Positions 1 through 11,807 of a stretch of DNA of 64,000 nt are shown here, piece after piece (the stretch's first letter is position 1; each line of letters opens with the position of its first letter). This stretch comes from Vombatus ursinus. Taxonomy: Eukaryota; Chordata; Mammalia; Diprotodontia; Vombatidae. The stretch is from positions 28,520,909-28,584,908 of the forward strand of contig NW_020954610.1 in NCBI RefSeq assembly GCF_900497805.2, written 5' to 3'. Made by a program: the position numbers and the translations under genes. Under the pieces are notes generated by a model that searched no databases, had not been told where the DNA came from, and saw only the letters and a list, made by a program, of their open reading frames with translations.

Positions 1-744
1 AATAAGAGGTGTTGTCAGTTTGGAATCTGTCCAATTCTTCAGAAATCATCACTGATGTCATGGGCATTTGTATGTATTTCTTAAGTTATTTGTGGCACAA
101 GGATCCCATTGTCTGTCCAGTCCAGTCAGTCTTATATGTACTTAGATGGTATTGTTCATTTAGAATATTTGACAATTGCATTCTCATATTTTATGGACAC
201 TGCCTACTGTCAGTGAAAGGAACATAAATATGCAGCTGCTATACACAGCACAGTCTGCTAATTTGCCTCTGCAAATCAGAAACCCTCACATTTAGCTTTC
301 CAGAGCATATGCAAAGAGAAAAAAAAGGGAACACTTTTATTTCAAATGTTAACTTCCATGATCTCCTGTTATTCTTACAAAAAAAAAACTGTTGCAATTG
401 AAAATGGAGAATCATTTCTGTCTCTCTATATATACACATATATATGTGCATATATAATAGAAATATGTATGCATATATATAACTACTGAAAATAATTAAA
501 AAATAAACCCATAGCTTTTCAGTTTGCAGTTGATTCTAGTTTGTCATTAAGACAGCTGACAATCCCCAAGGAATAATTTTTCAACATTAAGACATAGCCC
601 TAGTGAACCTGATCTCTTCTTCAGCCTTTGTATGACCACAACAGTATGAGAGAGGGTTATGTGACCCACATATGACTTCTATCTTCACAGGTACTAAAAG
701 ACAAGATATTTAATCTGCTGGCTACAGGGAACATAGAACAATTG
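1..744. other. Unassigned AT-rich sequence
   Basis: I see no gene and no repeat family I can name. A short TA/CA-rich microsatellite lies at about 420-480. The short open frames here show no codon structure or recognisable domain. Confidence 0.6.
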
Positions 745-884
745 AAATAGCATGGTGGAGTACATTGATTCCTGGACTTGGAGTCAGGAAAACATGCTGT
801 TACATCCTGCCTCAGAGACTTTTGACCCTTGGTAAATCACTGCTCTGTCTCAATTTCCAATTTTTGTAAAAAGACAGAAAGAAA
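745..884 (+). repeat. tRNA-derived marsupial SINE, 5' part
   Basis: The text reads like the body of a marsupial tRNA-type SINE: 'gagtcaggaaaacatg', a 'cctgcctcagag' block, and the 'aaatcactgctctgtctc' region that matches the usual 'aagtcacttaacctc' module. It stops at about 884, where a MIR copy begins. The expected ending, with 'gggattggatgacctt', resumes after 1142. I infer one SINE split by a later MIR-type insertion. The copy is old and divergent. Confidence 0.6.
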
Positions 885-1142
885 GAAATGAGGATTTATT
901 AAGTCCTGTTATATGCCAGGTACTGCCCTAGGCACTTTAAAAATATTATGTCATATGATAGTCATAATAACCATGAGAGGTAGATGCTATTATTATTTCT
1001 ATCTTACAGTTGAGAAAACTGAGTCAGGAAGAAGTTATGTGACTTGCCTGGGGTCATATAGCTTAGTGTCTGGGGGAAGATTTGAACTCAGATTTGCCTG
1101 AGTATAGGCCCAGGGCTCTATAGCCACTGTACCACCTAGCCA
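885..1142 (+). repeat. MIR-type CORE-SINE
   Basis: The whole MIR outline is readable in order: 'tgccaggtactgccctagg', a 'gataacc'-like CORE region with 'gaggtagatgctattatt', 'gttgagaaaactgag', 'gtcatatagcttag', 'gaactcagatttgcctga', and the terminal 'ccactgtaccacctagcc'. It lies between two halves of another SINE (745-884 and 1143-1205). Confidence 0.85.
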
Positions 1143-1205
1143 GTAACTGAATGGGATTGGATGACCTTGAGTATCCCTCTAACTTTCAAACTATGGTCCT
1201 ATTAT
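1143..1205 (+). repeat. tRNA-derived SINE, 3' part
   Basis: The segment 'gggattggatgaccttgag' followed by 'ctatggtcctattatc' is the standard 3' ending of the SINE whose start lies at 745-884. The split is explained by the MIR-type copy between them. Confidence 0.55.
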
Positions 1206-1830
1206 CTTATCAATCATAATCAGCTTCTCTTTTATTTGTGCATACTCTTTCCCCCAACATATTTAAAGCAGCTCTTTTAATTGGCATTAGTCTTTACCAT
1301 TATCCTTAGTTTATTTGAAACTGTCATACTCCTGGCATTTTGCTTATTGGACCATGCTATGTTTTGCATGCTTCTTCTGTTATGTGCCCTTACTTTTGTC
1401 TTTTGTATATGACTTTAAAAATTAACTTAGTTGACATATCTCTTTTGAATACATATCAGTCTCCAGAGAGCTCCACATTTTCATTTCTCATTTGAATGGT
1501 TTCATTTTCTTTCTTAAGCATGACATTCTTAAGAATTTTCTATCCCTCTTGGGCTGAGTTTCCCAGGGAATTCTACCTATCTTATATCTGAAATCTTCAA
1601 AAGCTGATGTTTCAGAAATACAAAGTGCATAGATTATTTCTTGTTTTCCTCTCTACCAAGATTTTTGGGATAAAGATGTTTTCTGCCCTCACCCTTCCCA
1701 AGGTTCATTCATCAGTTCATCTTTGTTGGCAATATTCAGGTAAATAATAGTAGTAGGTCTTGTCACCTTCTCTATATTTTGTGGAGTCATTAGTGCAATC
1801 TAAAAATTTATTCTATTTTCTGCCATTGGA

Positions 1831-1867
<37 letters not shown>

Positions 1868-4800
1868 ATCCATAAAATTAAATTTGTCACTACTACTATA
1901 GGTTATCTCTTTTTTGTGCTCCCCTTTTAATTTTTGAACAACTCCATGAAGTATCACTTCTCCTCCCTCTACAGATTTTTCATCCACAGGATCTCCACAA
2001 AACTTTCTTTTCTCTACTGTTTCTTAGATATCGTTTATCGTTACATGACTATTTGTTAATATGGGATGATTATCAACCTATGTTTTCTCTAGTACATTCC
2101 TTTTGAAAAATTTTATAGGAACAGAGGTATGCTCTTCCATACCCCTACTTTGGGCATAAGTTCAATTCCACAAAATCTCCATGATATTTATGAGATCAAA
2201 TTTCTCTCTTTATTTTGGTATTTATTGTTTACCTTGCTTATTGACAATATTTTGTTAATTTTTTCATAAATATATGAAATCATTTGTTTTATTACTAGTT
2301 CATTTCTTGGATTTAAATTAATGGGCATTTCTCATGATTTTCTTATTCTTACATCATAACTGCTACTTTCTGTGGAATTGAGATAGGTATATATCTCCTT
2401 CCTCCCTTTTCAGTTATAGACTACTGTCTTTGTCTTTATTTATGTGTATATATGTGCATAAATGCATGTGTGCATGCATATATATATGCATACACACATG
2501 CATACAATAGTATCCCAAAAGTCTGAATGCAGTTAGAAGATTTAATAACTTAAATCTTTACTAAGATTTACTAAGATATATACTCTGTATACATGCTCTC
2601 ATATACATGTGTTTATATACATATATACATATACATATATACATACATATACCTCCTTACATATACTCTATCCACAGGATCCTTGGTCAAGAACCCATCA
2701 CTTCTGTATTTTAAGCTTTATCCAGAATTCTAATCATGTTTTAAAATACTGACTTCTGATTTAGCTATTCACTTCCAAATTCTTCCTTTCTCTTCTGATA
2801 CACCTCCTTTTAATTGCTAGCATTGAGAGTTCACTTACTGTTTACTTGTAGGCTTCAGCTTCTGGCCCTACTCTTCCTGACCCCTTGAACAGCTTTCTAG
2901 GTTACGTTTGGCCTTGTCATTTCTCACCAACTGAAACAATAGGATTCAGTAGTGGCTATCTAGCCTTGGAGCTTATCATCTATCATGCCTTTAATACATA
3001 GCTTGGGAAAATAATAGGCTTCTCTAATTTTTAAGTGTAAAGTCAACAAATAATTTTCTCAGTACCTCTCAGCAAGAAGTCCTTGACCACTTCTACTCTT
3101 CCATTTTTCCTCTGACACTTATTGGATGGTCTGTCTCCTAATTCTATCTGTACACCCACATTATTATTCCTTAGAATACAAATAGCTACTTCTTACTCAG
3201 AGGCCTTAGAGTGCAAGTAGCTACTTCTTACTCAAAAAGTCACAAATTATTTCACTCCAAATATTTAGAAGTTCTTCTCTTCCCCCTGAGTGTCTTTCTT
3301 CCATCCTTCAACTCCATGACAAAAGTCCTTATTCCTTTCTGCCTTTTATATGATTTTTCCCTTTGACTTTTTCTTAAACCTCTTCCATTTCTAAAAGAAG
3401 ACCATTCTCTGTGAAAATATGGAATGTATATAGGTACCTCTCTAACCTCTTTTTCTTCTTCTTTTTTTAGGAATGAGGATAACCTTCCATTCATGCACAA
3501 ACAGCAATTTCTTGGTCTTCACAAATAATTATCACACAATTTATGTAGCTTAATACAAAATTCCTCTTCCCCTCCATAGTTAATAACAGTATGATCTTCA
3601 TTCAATTGTTAGTCTTGTTGGTAACTCTTGTAGTAAATTTCCATGTCAAACTGCTTGTGATCACACCTGTTCACCTCTATGAGGGCTTACAAGAATGGCT
3701 TCATTTATTTATTCCAGTCTGCCCACCTTTTCTCATGAGAATACTCTAGCCTGTTCAAGTATCTTTGATTGGCAATTAGCAGCTTCCTGCCAAAGGCCCA
3801 CTGAACTGCTATTTAGCAGCTAAGGACAGATGATGTCAATGAAAGGATATCTAGCTGAGAGCAATTACCAGCCCCTTCACATATTTTTCCTCTCTTTCAT
3901 GCTTTCTCATTATCTGTTTTTGGAAGCCTCTGTCCATTTTCTGACTTTTATGCCAATACCTGTCAATAAATAACTTTATTAGCTCTTCTGATAATATATA
4001 AATAATGTTATCTATTAACCTTCATAATTAATTCAGTTATATGCTCAGGCTTAATCATGAAAGGTGACTGTAATAAATGTTGGGTTGCTTTCTCTTCAGC
4101 CCCTTTTGTAATTTAAGTAACTGGGGAAAGGGGAAGTGTCCATCCACCAAAAGTATAACATTCAGTATTGTAACTCAGGGTTAGATAAGTGTTGGGGATT
4201 AATGATTGCTTATGTAAAGGTCTCTGTTTTCATATTCTTTTTTTAATGAAACATTTATCTCTAATATTCTGAACTTTGAAATTGGGATTCTCTCTTTTTT
4301 TCTTCCTTTAATAACACTTTTTAACATTCTGAACTGAGTGATTACAAGTTAGTGGTATTGGGGCTACAATTTTTACATTTTCCCAGTTGTTCTGGGTTTA
4401 AGTTTTGAGCCAAGAGAGTGAAAAAATCCCCCCTTCAAAAGAACCAGAACCTTTTTTGTGATGAGAGAGTATCTGACACAAGGATTTATTTACATTGGTA
4501 TTAGAAGAGCTTAAAACAGTCACTGCAGCATCTTATTTGTTTGCAAAGTTCTTGAACTGTAAATAAGGATAAATTTTCAAAGCCAAAGCATGGCAGGAAA
4601 GGGGGGAAACAGAGGGGACTGGAGAAAAACATCTTTATGCTCATGCCAAAAGCAATGGTTATAAAGAATGATACAAATATAGAACACTACAGAGATGCTA
4701 AATTATATTTATGGGGCATGACATGCCTTGTATACCAGAAGCAAAAGTGTTCCTTCCTAAATTTTGATTGCCAAATTGCTTTAGATATTAAGAAAATGCT

Positions 4801-5012
4801 GAAATTTCACTTAAACTGTAAACCTGAACACTGACAAAAATTGCATGGTTTAGTGTGTCATCTTATTCTATCAGAACATTGAGTAGAATTGTGACATACT
4901 AGGATGCTTTCAGTTAAATTTTCTTTTGCTTGCCTAATATTAGGGTGCTATACAGGAAAAATAAAGTAAAACAAGAAAAGTATTTTGTTTTGTTAATTTT
5001 AAGTTAAGAAAC
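1206..5012. other. Unassigned sequence with microsatellites
   Basis: I can name no gene or repeat here. An (AG)n run lies at 1832-1866, and TA/CATA-rich microsatellites at about 2437-2510 and 2585-2660. The stretch 3640-4130 is free of recognisable repeats and has a balanced composition; it is treated as a possible conserved noncoding element in the findings. Short open frames at 3252-3500 and 4637-4834 show no domain and are probably chance. Confidence 0.5.
1832..1866. repeat. (AG)n microsatellite
   Basis: An uninterrupted AG dinucleotide run of about 17 units. Confidence 0.95.
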
Positions 5013-5020
5013 TTGGTGTC

Positions 5021-5022
<2 letters not shown>

Positions 5023-5079
<57 letters not shown>

Positions 5080-5102
5080 CTCTATCTATCTATCTATCTA
5101 TC
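5023..5102. repeat. (ATCT)n tetranucleotide microsatellite
   Basis: About 20 ATCT units with one CT interruption near 5079. An apparent reading frame through it, rich in S, I, Y and L, is an artefact of the tetranucleotide. The run length suggests a length-polymorphic locus. Confidence 0.97.
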
Positions 5103-5769
5103 ATTTTTCCCCTAAGTACTAATCAAATATACTGTCACTCATTCATTTCCAAACAAGCTGATTTATGTAAACATTATTGGAACATTTTGATATGTCCACT
5201 GATATTTCAAGAGGCATTTTATCTGTTGTTGGTCTTTCTTTTTTGCTTAAAATTAAAATATTCATCTATTTGCCTATACTATCAAATGCTGTTATTGTCC
5301 TGTTTTTACTGTTCTATTAATTCTCTCTGGGGTCTCTTTGGAGAACCTGGGTGAACTTTTCAAATGCACTTAGTGGAAGAGCAAGTTATCCATGCATGTC
5401 AGTTGCAGTTCATACACAAAACTGACACATAGGACCATTGAGGAAAATTCTCTAAGGGTCTAAATTACTGTCTAGTATTCTAGGGGTTTGGATTGGAATC
5501 CACCCAATGGAGCATACATGGGAAAAGATTTGTGTCCTGGTCATTTCTGATGACATCAATGTCCTCACTGAGATACTTCTCAATGAGTGATGAAATGCAC
5601 ACTGCTCATTTTTGGAGGTAAATGCACTTTGACATCTTGATAAAGGACATGCACAGAAATTTCTGTTTAGTACTTGTGTCTGTAAGGATAGGACACTGAG
5701 TAGAAAGAGTCTCTTCTAGTCTAAGAGCATCCTTTCTTCCTAAGAGGTCCTAGCCCTGTGGTACAAACT
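5103..5769. other. Unassigned sequence
   Basis: No repeat family, gene or RNA could be recognised in these roughly 670 bases. Confidence 0.5.
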
Positions 5770-6340
5770 CATTCACTATTCAGGATAAAGTATTCTGGAA
5801 ATTTTATTAATTTTTTGCCAAATAATAATTTTATGCAATTCAAACTTTCCTTGATCCCCTTGCTGTCTTTGAGAAATAGGGGGAAGAGGTTTATGTTGAA
5901 ATTTTGAAGTTTGTGCACTAGATTTCCGGGTGAATTGAACTTTGGGTTTCTCTTTTATTGTTTTACAAAGCAGATTATATTGAGCTTTACATTTGCTTTT
6001 TACTTCCAAAACTTATCTATTTTTCTGTGATTTTAAAGTGACATTCAAGTGTTTTTGTTGTTGTTGTTTGTTTGTTTGTTCATTTTTATTAATTGTGCTA
6101 CTCTGCTAGGCCAAAGATTCTCTAATGGCTTCACCATATTATATCTTCTAAGCCAATTGCTTAACCTTGTAGATATATCAGGTTTCTTTCTATAGTTCTC
6201 TAGTTTTCTTTCTTTTAATATTATCCTTCTTGATTAATTTGTATGAATCATTAATTTGTCAGTTTCTCTATCTTTAGTTCTTAATCTGCTCATCTCTTTT
6301 TTCAATGTGTTCCTAGATTGGTAGTAATTTTTGTTCATTA
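5770..6340 (-). repeat. Ancient L1/HAL1 ORF1 remnant
   Basis: Read on the minus strand, about 6180-6100 encodes 'LEDII..SH.RIFGLAE' with stops. This matches the L1 ORF1p motif LEN-x-SRR-x-NLRIIGLPE at the coiled-coil/RRM junction. Further downstream on the same strand, about 6009-5890 encodes 'AQYNLLCKTIKEK' and 'VQFTRKSSAQTSKFQHK'. That resembles the ORF1p C-terminal domain, which has 'yn.lck.liek.v.ftlryPAkLk' and a G-K-T/Y motif. Order and spacing fit one ORF1. The copy is far more decayed than the other L1s here, so it is an old family. It could equally be an old HAL1, because no ORF2 is visible next to it. Confidence 0.6.
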
Positions 6341-7324
6341 TTCTAAACTATTTTGTGAGTTTGAATTTTTGTTTAAATTCTGAACAATTCTGTAAGCAAT
6401 TGTAGTTGTTCCATTTTTATTTCTAGTTTGTCTCCTTGTTATATATTCACAATACTTATTAACTTTATTAGGGTAGGGACTCTTTTTGGTTATTTAAGCA
6501 TATCTCCTCACTATGTCTTATGATTTTTCAGAAAGGTTTGCCTAGTGATAAATACTTTCTTCTCTTCTGTTTTTCTTCCATCTTCTTTTACTTTAGTTGG
6601 AACATTTCTTGTTCTTTTGAAGTGAGAAAGGGAAACTATTCTAGGCACAACCTTCTCCCAAGCCATGTCACCGATACTTTCCTAGTGCATTTTAATATAT
6701 TCTTTCACATTTACACGTAGATGCACAGGAGTGTTACTTATTTAAACTTTGCATTTCTACTTGCACAAAGTACAATGGTCTAAATATAGGAGGCACTAAC
6801 CTATTTTTTTCAGTATAACTCAGTGAAATAACTACAAAAAAGTACCAATGAATTTAATTTACCCTATTTTTGTACTAAAGTAGTACATGGGAACAGAAAA
6901 GCAAAACAAAATTAAAACAGCAATGACAAAACATTCCTTTTGCCATTTCTTCAGTGAGAAAACCAAAAACAAAACAAAACATTATTTTCCCTAAGCTCAA
7001 GGAAGATTTATAGATATAGTCCCTTAATGCATTTTTTAAACTAGACTTGTGAATTCATTGGTATAGGCACCTCCTAATGAAGAAATTATTCTAATAATGT
7101 ATTTTGACATCTGACCAGCAACTTATAATGTTGTATGTGACATGGGGAGGTTAACTGACTGACTTATCTAGGTTCAGAAATCCAGAATATGCTGGAAGCA
7201 GGATATTAACTAAGGTTAACTAAGAACTTTCTATTGAATAAGCTGAGCTGTCTCTTCATGGACTTTTTAAATGTAAATATGTTTGGTTTCAGGTTGGGAA
7301 ATTAGCCTAAAAAGAGTTTTAAAG
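6341..7324. other. Unassigned sequence
   Basis: T-rich sequence, some of which may continue the old L1 copy just to the left. No gene or named repeat could be supported. Confidence 0.45.
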
Positions 7325-7680
7325 ACTATTGAAAGGGGTTGAGAGGTGGTATGGTATAGTGAATAGGCAGTTGGCCTCAGACCCTTGGAATACTTATGAT
7401 CATATCATACACACATACATACAAACACACATGTATAGATATTTATGCATATCATACATATATAAATATAGATATGTATCTACATCTATCTGCATGCATC
7501 TATATATCTCTGTATGTGGATAGCTATACATCTATATTTGTATTTATTTATTTACATTTAAACTGTGTGACCATAAGCTATCTCTCAGTGACCTAGGTAA
7601 CTCTCTAAAACTAAACTGCCTACCAGAATTGTTATAGAGAAATTCTATGCCAGGGAATCATATTTCCAGACAAAAAAATG
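7325..7680 (+). repeat. Marsupial SINE split by an expanded microsatellite
   Basis: The head at 7330-7390 ('ggtatggtatagtgaatagg', then 'ttggcctcagaccc') is a tRNA-type SINE start. The rest appears after about 170 bases of CATA/TA-rich repeat (7396-7560): 'aactgtgtgaccataagc', 'tctcagtgacctagg' and 'aactctctaaaac', which is the usual body of the same SINE class. I infer that a short tract inside the SINE expanded. The frames 7329-7523 and 7396-7596 are products of the microsatellite. Confidence 0.6.
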
Positions 7681-8654
7681 AAAATAAATAAAATTTTCAA
7701 AACCAAGTTTATGCAGCCACTTCCTCAAACACATTGTCTTGGAGAGTAGGTGAATTTAGGGCAGGAAGCAGTGTCAGTTTATTATTACCTTCAGTCACAA
7801 ATAACCCAGAGTTTCCCAAATTTCAGACACTCTTGACCTTGTCGAGAACTATGGAGTATTTCCTTCCATTCTGAAGCACAGAAACCAAGATAAAGAGAAA
7901 TTATATGGAAAGACAAAGAGACTGTGAATTATACTGATTATTTTATGGTGCCTCTACTTATTTGGCAATGAAGGTAATGTCTGAAGGTTATGGAAAAGTT
8001 TGGTGCCACAGGTCTTTACATTACTTCTGTGAGAGAAATGAGGGGAAATAAACAACTGAGACCTTGTTGTTATTGTTGTTTTTGTTTTTGGTGCCTGAGT
8101 GTGTGCATTTCTGTGTGTGTGTGTGTGTGTGCGTGTATGCATGAAGTGAGGAGAGGTGCAATTAGATAAGCCAGAAAGAATGGTCTGCCATAAAGAGCTA
8201 AGAAAAAACAATTGCTGTGTTTAATAAGACTCTAAAGTCTAGTTCACAGAGCCTGTTTTTCCCCCTACTCTTTCCTGAAGTGCTACTAAGTGCTACTAAG
8301 AAAAACAAAACCAAAACAAAACAAAACAAAAAAACAAACCTCAACTCCCCTTTACTTATCCAGCTACTTCACTTCCTGTTTTCTGTTTTCCCTCTGGGTT
8401 ATATTCTATAAACATTTAATAAGTGTTTATTGAATTGAATGGAATTATTGTTTACTGGAAATTTTGAGTTGATTAACTTTTATCAATGTGGTGACACATT
8501 AATAGTGAAATTATTTTCTTCTTCCTAACTTTGGTTGAAGGATTTTAAAAAAATACACATTTTGAATTTCATTTGTGGGTAGTACATTGCTAATTAGAAA
8601 GTTTAAAAATGTATTCTTAAAGAAAACAGGAAAAAATTCATTTTTAAATAAAAT
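7681..8654. other. Unassigned sequence with (GT)n and (CAAAA)n tracts
   Basis: No gene is visible. A (GT)n tract lies at 8111-8136 and a CAAAA-type run at about 8299-8335. The short frames at 7954-8211 and 8217-8411 overlap these tracts. Confidence 0.5.
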
Positions 8655-8740
8655 TATATATGTACATATACATATGTATGTATATATACATATATAGATA
8701 CATATATACATATACATACATACATATATATATATATATA
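8655..8740. repeat. TA/CATA-rich microsatellite
   Basis: Imperfect TATA/TACA alternation ending exactly where a truncated L1 begins. Confidence 0.9.
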
Positions 8741-10480
8741 ATGACAATTCTACCTAAGCTGACTTACTTGTTCAGTGCCATAACAATCAAACTACCAAAA
8801 AATTATTTTATAGAGTTAGAAAAAATAAAGCAAGATTCATTTGGAAGAATGAAAGGTCCAGAATATCAAGGGAACTAATGAAAAGAAATGCAAGGGAAGG
8901 TGGCCTAGACATTCCAGATCTTAAATTGTATTATAAAGCAGCAATCATCAAAACTGCTTGGTACTGGCTAAGAAATAGAGTGGTGGATCAGTGGAAGAGG
9001 TTAAGTATGCAAGACACAGTAGTCAGTGACTATAGTAATCTATTATTGGATAAATCCAAAGACCTTGGCTTCTGGGATAAGAACTCACTCTGACAAAAAT
9101 TGCTGGGAAAACTGGAAAAAAGTATGGCAGAAACTAGGCATAGAACCAAAATCTCATACCATATACCAAAATAAAGTCAAAATGGGTTCATGATTTAGAT
9201 ATAAAGGCTGATACTGTAAGCAAAATGGGAGAACAAGGAATAGTTTACCTATCAGATTTATGGAGAACAGAAGAATTAGTGACTAAACAGGTAATAGAGA
9301 ACATTATGAAAAGCAAAATGGATAACTTTGATTACATTAAATTAAAAAGATTTTGCACAAACAAAGCCAATGCAACCAAGATTAGAAGGAAGGTAGAAAA
9401 TTGGGAAAGAATTTTTACAACCAGTCACTCTGATAAGGGCTTCATTTGTGTAGAGAATTAAGTCAAATTTATAAGAATACAAGTCATTCCTCAGTTGATA
9501 TGAATAGGCAGTTTTCAAATGAAGAAATTAAAGCTATCTATAGTCATATGAAAAAATGCTCTAAATCACTATTGATTAGAGAAATGCAAATCAAAACAAC
9601 TCTGAGGTACCACATCACACCTATCAGATTGGTGAACATGACAAAACAGGAAAATAATAAATGTTGGAGAAGATGTGGGAAAATTGGAACACTAATGCAT
9701 TGTTGGTGGAGTTATGAAATGATCCAACCATTTTGGAGAGCAATTTGGAACTATGCCCAAAGGGCTATAAAAGCATGCATACCCTTTGACCCAGCAATAG
9801 CATTTCTGGGGCTGTATTCCAGAGAGATCATACAAACAGAAAAAAGACCCACATGTACAAAATATTTATAGCAGTTCTTTTTGTGGTGGGAAAGAATTGG
9901 AAATTGAGAGGATGCCCATCAACTGGGGAATGGCTGAACAAGTTGTGGTAAATGTATGTAATGGAATGCTATTGTGCTATAAAAAATGATGAAAATGCTG
10001 ACTTCAGAAAAACCTGGAAAGACTTGTATGTTCTGATGCCGAGTGAAGTGAGCAGAATCAGGAGAACATTGTACACAATAACAACCACATTGCGCAATGA
10101 CTACTATTGATATACTTAACCCTTCTCAGCAATACAAGGATATAAGACATCTCCAACAGCTTCATGATGGAAAATGCTTTCCACAAAGAAGATAGAACTT
10201 GGAGCTTAAATGCAGATCGAAACATACCATTTGTTATTTTTTTTCTTCCTCTGTGTTTTGTTTCTTCTTTCTGGTGGTTCCTCCTATTGGCTCTGATTCT
10301 TACTTACAACATCACTAATGTGAAAATATGTTTAATAGGAATGGATATGTATAGCCCATATCAGATTGTGCGCCATCTTGGGGAGGGAGGTGGAGAAGGA
10401 GAGAGAGAAAAATTTGAAGCTTAGAAACTTATGGAAGTGATTGTTGATAATTCAAAATAAATTAATTAAAATTTAAAAAA
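8741..10480 (+). repeat. 5'-truncated L1 (ORF2 C-terminal third and 3'UTR)
   Basis: The copy starts at 'atgacaattctacctaag' (the same point in ORF2 as 20343 of the larger L1) and runs to an A-rich tail at about 10455-10480. ORF2 fragments are readable in three pieces: 'GLDIPDLKLYYKAAIIKTAW' (about 8905), 'NFDYIKLKRFCTNKANATK' (about 9330), and the cysteine motif region 'CWRRCGKIGTLMHCWW' (about 9660) followed by 'PFDPAIAFLGLYS'. The frame is broken in several places, so it cannot encode a product. The 3'UTR carries the standard 'ggttcctcctattggctc' block and a purine-rich stretch. Left of it is a microsatellite, so I could not define a target duplication. Confidence 0.93.
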
Positions 10481-10689
10481 AGATTCCATTGTTACTTCTC
10501 CCCTAAAGACATCTTCTTAGTAGCTAGAGTGTAAGCTAAATTTACCCCTGAATCACACATCCTCCGTGTATGTGCATCTAATAAAGAAAAATGCAAACAC
10601 AAACAGATGTTCAGAGAAATGCTCAAATAAGTTTCAAATTGGACTAAAATGGTATGTGAATAAATATACAGGCAGACTTTCAGGACAGG
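10481..10689. other. Unassigned short stretch
   Basis: Sequence between an L1 tail and a purine-rich tract. Nothing recognised. Confidence 0.5.
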
Positions 10690-10925
10690 GAGAAGAAAAA
10701 GACAGAGACAAAGATAGAGAAACAGAAATAGACACAATGACACAGTGGAACAAAGGTACAAAGACAATCACAGAAGAGGGAGACAGAGAGAGACAGAGAG
10801 AGATGGACAGAGAGAGACAGACAGAGAGACAGAGAGAGAGGGCAGAGGGAGTGGAAGGGAGAGAGGGAGACAGACAGAGAGACAGAGACAGATAGAGACA
10901 TGGAGAAAGGGAGAGACAGAGAATA
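10690..10925. repeat. (GA)/(GACA) purine-rich low-complexity tract
   Basis: About 235 bases of GAGA/GACAGA repeats. Four overlapping frames rich in R/E/D or S/L are artefacts of this composition. Confidence 0.93.
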
Positions 10926-11114
10926 TAATACACTATAACCTTCATGTACTAGATTAAGAACAATAGATTCATTATCCTGATTTTGCTGGAATTAATTTTT
11001 CTCTTTAGGCAATGAATGGGAGTTGATTCTCTCCCACTAAGGCTGGGTATTGGCATAAAGATAACTAGACAGAGTAGGACAGAGCATGGAAATGAATGAA
11101 GGTATAAAACACTG

Positions 11115-11193
11115 CAAAGTGGGAAATAGCTTGTTGTGATGGAATCAGGAACACTGGATTCATGTTGTGATGAAATCAGGAATGTGGTTATGG
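11115..11193 (+). repeat. Short imperfect tandem duplication (about 40-base unit)
   Basis: The block 'tgttgtgatggaatcagga' at about 11133 recurs as 'tgttgtgatgaaatcagga' at about 11163. The repeated unit directly abuts the start of a SINE. Confidence 0.6.
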
Positions 11194-11324
11194 TTTGTTC
11201 TTTGTTATAGAAGAGGACCATGACATCAGGACAATGATGCCATGACTTGCAAAGGAATTGGATTTAAGTGAAGGAGGGCTGTGCAAAATCACCAGCCTTA
11301 CTTTCTCCTTCAGAGCCATCTGGG
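11194..11324 (+). repeat. Marsupial SINE, 5' part (split by LTR-like element)
   Basis: The SINE text is clear: 'aagaggaccatgacatcagg', 'atgccatgacttgcaaagg', 'gaattggatttaagtgaagg', 'ctgtgcaaaatcaccagcc', 'cagagccatctggg'. The next expected words ('ccagtggccagatatggatc') appear only after 11808, so the SINE is interrupted at 11324. Confidence 0.8.
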
Positions 11325-11807
11325 TGGAAAAGACCATGTCTTTGAAAGCAACCCAGTCCCTGAATTTTCCCATACATTTCAACCACCCAGATCACTGGAG
11401 CCCAAGGCAATTGGCCCACTCCACTCCACCCAGATCACCTAATTAGCTTACTTGACATTCCTTTCACTATCTCACTTCACCCACCCTAGACTACTTGCAT
11501 ATTCTGATTTCTCAATCCCACCTAGATCAATTAATTAGTCTGCTTGATAGTTCTTTCACTGTTATACCTTGCCCATCCCATAGTACTTATCACTCCTTAA
11601 TCCCATCCAGATCCTTTCACTGTCCTTTTTCTATATAAGCATCAGTCTCACCCCCATTAATTTGCAGAATCCTTAAGAATCTTGACTGCTATTGGATTTA
11701 CAATAATTCTCATCATTTGACTGGAAGAAGGTTTGAGTGTATGAATTCAATCTAGGCAGATGCCACCCTGTAGACTGATGTTTCAGAGTTCCCAGCAATC
11801 CCAAACA
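11325..11807. mobile_element. Solo LTR-like fossil inserted in a SINE
   Basis: A 483-base block interrupts a SINE. It begins TGGAAAAG, ends CCCAAACA, and so has TG...CA ends. The flanks share TCTG (11319-11324 and 11808-11813), consistent with a short target duplication. A TATA-like 'ctatataagc' lies at 11631-11640. I infer a solo long terminal repeat of an endogenous retrovirus or LTR retrotransposon. No family can be named and no coding part is present. It is clearly old. Confidence 0.5.

Noticed and set aside
5023-5102. Regularly spaced short repeats as a CRISPR-like array
   Set aside because: These are four-base units with no spacers; the window is vertebrate DNA.
5013-5354. 113-codon frame beginning with many S/I/Y/L residues
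   Set aside because: Its first third is the (ATCT)n microsatellite, and the rest shows no domain or codon bias.
10566-10957. Overlapping long frames rich in R/E/D or S/L on both strands
   Set aside because: They arise from a GA/GACA low-complexity tract that is open in several frames at once.
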